Positions 26,931 through 27,932 of a DNA stretch of 27,932 nt are shown piece after piece. Numbering within the stretch: position 1 is the stretch's first letter; every line of letters begins with the position of its first letter. Source of the stretch: CG2-30-51-40 sp041753575 (lineage in GTDB: Bacteria; Desulfobacterota; DSM-4660; Desulfatiglandales; Desulfatiglandaceae); assembly GCA_041753575.1 (NCBI GenBank), contig JBGSUA010000012.1:1-27932 (forward strand). The letters run 5' to 3'. A model generated the notes under the pieces. The model did no database searches and was not told the origin of the DNA. It saw only the letters and a program-made list of their open reading frames with translations. Position numbers and translations under genes: made by a program.

Positions 26931-27932
26931 TCAAGAAGATTCTAGGCGTCGATTAGCTACGAGACCAGTGGACGAAGACAATATCGCCAAAGACAGAAAC
27001 CAAATAAATCTTACTTGGTCAAATAAGTTAACTCCCATAAAGGCAATAAGATACGAAAAATGCGTTGCTCCAACCGCCCATACGCACTTAATTTCTATTT
27101 TGTCATCAGTATTTCTCATGGCCTTTCCCACTCTTGAAAAGCCAGCTACTATAATGGCAATAAAGGCAATCAACGCCGCAAGGCCTCCTTCAACCCCAGC
27201 AGATACATACTGATTTTGCACATCCCATAACGACCATCCCCAGTTAACATGATTTGGTGTCCCAAGCAGCCACCACTCCCAAAACTGGTTGATGAATTTA
27301 TCGACAAGAATTGCACGGTGATAGCTTGATGAAGAGCCAGTTAGATCAATACGGGCAATTAAAAACCAAACAGGCGCTTTCATCAGCAAATGGGTGGCAA
27401 TAAGTAACACTAAAATTACCCATCGGATTAGCCGCATCTTCGCCCGGATAGACCAGGATATGAGCGCAATTATTCCCCCTATGTATGCGAGCAACGGTCC
27501 GCTGGAATGCGCAGTAACGACCATTATTGTAGATGCAATCAAGCCCAGCAGTGCAACAATGTGCCCTTTGCTCCTGTACCATAGAATCATAAATAGAGGG
27601 ACTATTGTGGCGCCGGCAGTACCAGCAGTTAGGGGATGCCGGAATGAGCCAAAAGAGCGAATGCTACCGTCACGTGTTTGTAATGCCAAATCCCCTACGG
27701 ATAAGCCGAAGATATTAACCATATAAATCTGTTCAATAAGCATACTGAATGCTAGCAACACGTATAGATAGCTTAGGCTTTTAATTACGCGCACAATATC
27801 TTCTTCTTCAACTATAAGTGATCTAAACAAGAAATATCCGCCCAAGGAGTCGAAAAGAAAACCCAACTGGTTAATAACCGCTCCCAACTCGCGGTATTGC
27901 AATGTAAATACGATTGCTTGAATCACTGCGTA
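26931..27932 (-). CDS. O-antigen ligase/polymerase-like membrane protein, partial
   Basis: At least 333 codons; the frame continues past the right edge of the window (the GTG at 27924-27926 is an internal codon, not a proven start). Many membrane segments and the motif RSFGSFRHPLTAGT, followed by SYHRAILVDKFINQFW and WLLGTP, fit the Wzy/WaaL O-antigen ligase superfamily used for polymerising or ligating EPS repeat units. Its stop is 18 bp before the acyltransferase start. The exact role, polymerase or ligase, is undecided. Confidence 0.85.
   Translation of the reverse strand, partial: YAVIQAIVFTLQYRELGAVINQLGFLFDSLGGYFLFRSLIVEEEDIVRVIKSLSYLYVLLAFSMLIEQIYMVNIFGLSVGDLALQTRDGSIRSFGSFRHPLTAGTAGATIVPLFMILWYRSKGHIVALLGLIASTIMVVTAHSSGPLLAYIGGIIALISWSIRAKMRLIRWVILVLLIATHLLMKAPVWFLIARIDLTGSSSSYHRAILVDKFINQFWEWWLLGTPNHVNWGWSLWDVQNQYVSAGVEGGLAALIAFIAIIVAGFSRVGKAMRNTDDKIEIKCVWAVGATHFSYLIAFMGVNLFDQVRFIWFLSLAILSSSTGLVANRRLESS

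Noticed and set aside
1..27932. tRNA or rRNA genes
   Set aside because: No cloverleaf-like or conserved rRNA sequence was noticed on either strand; a tRNA scan was not possible here.

Overview
The window looks like chromosomal DNA of a Gram-negative, EPS-producing bacterium. It carries an exosortase, a FemAB-like N-acyltransferase of the kind found in exosortase loci, and on the right a polysaccharide cluster (UDP-sugar epimerase, GT4, asparagine synthase, two GT2, acyltransferase 3, O-antigen ligase-like protein). Mixed base composition and a high load of toxin-antitoxin (TA) genes fit a member of Desulfobacterota, Nitrospirota or a similar lineage. No rRNA or tRNA is present, so the taxon cannot be fixed.

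Layout. 1-156: 5' end of an AbrB-type gene. 418-3279: FemAB-like protein, caspase-like protease and exosortase, all on the minus strand. 3348-5104: an IS200/IS605-family element (TnpB minus, TnpA plus) inserted near the start of a UPF0175-type antitoxin gene; the split reading frame can be rejoined. 5389-19604: a defence/TA island of about 17 compact cassettes. 19606-27932: the polysaccharide cluster, entirely on the minus strand, opening with a C-terminal gene scrap and running off the right edge.

The central observation is a 26-27 bp element: AAATCTGYAAATGTRAAG followed directly by GRCGTCCCC. It contains a tandem TGTAAA/TGTAAA and ends in a near-palindrome around GACGTC. Eighteen copies lie between 5389 and 19604, all in the same orientation, although the genes between them point both ways. 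Almost every cassette gene has its stop codon 0-10 bp from a copy. Cassettes hold one TA pair or one ATPase: Phd/RelE, HepT/MntA, two AAA-DUF4143 ATPases, a RelB-like/RelE pair, an AbiEii-like nucleotidyltransferase with its small partner, several VapBC pairs, HEPN/MNT, a DUF234 ATPase, MazEF and DUF2283/DUF4258. Four cassette sequences occur twice. Three of them lie in mirror order (D-C-B ... B-C-D) without being inverted, and each left copy is broken (1 nt, 241 bp or 566 bp deletion) while its right partner is intact. Further left the same element occurs in inverted pairs about 100 bp long (306-403, 2329-2428) that resemble REPINs.

The array looks like a shuffling, integron-like store of TA and ATPase modules, but it has no attC sites and no recombinase in view. 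The short element itself appears to be the boundary. In two places it has entered a gene: it supplies the possible start region of the FemAB-like protein and the C-terminal tail of one DUF4143 ATPase. What moves the element is not visible here; a RAYT-like single-strand transposase elsewhere in the genome is a testable guess.
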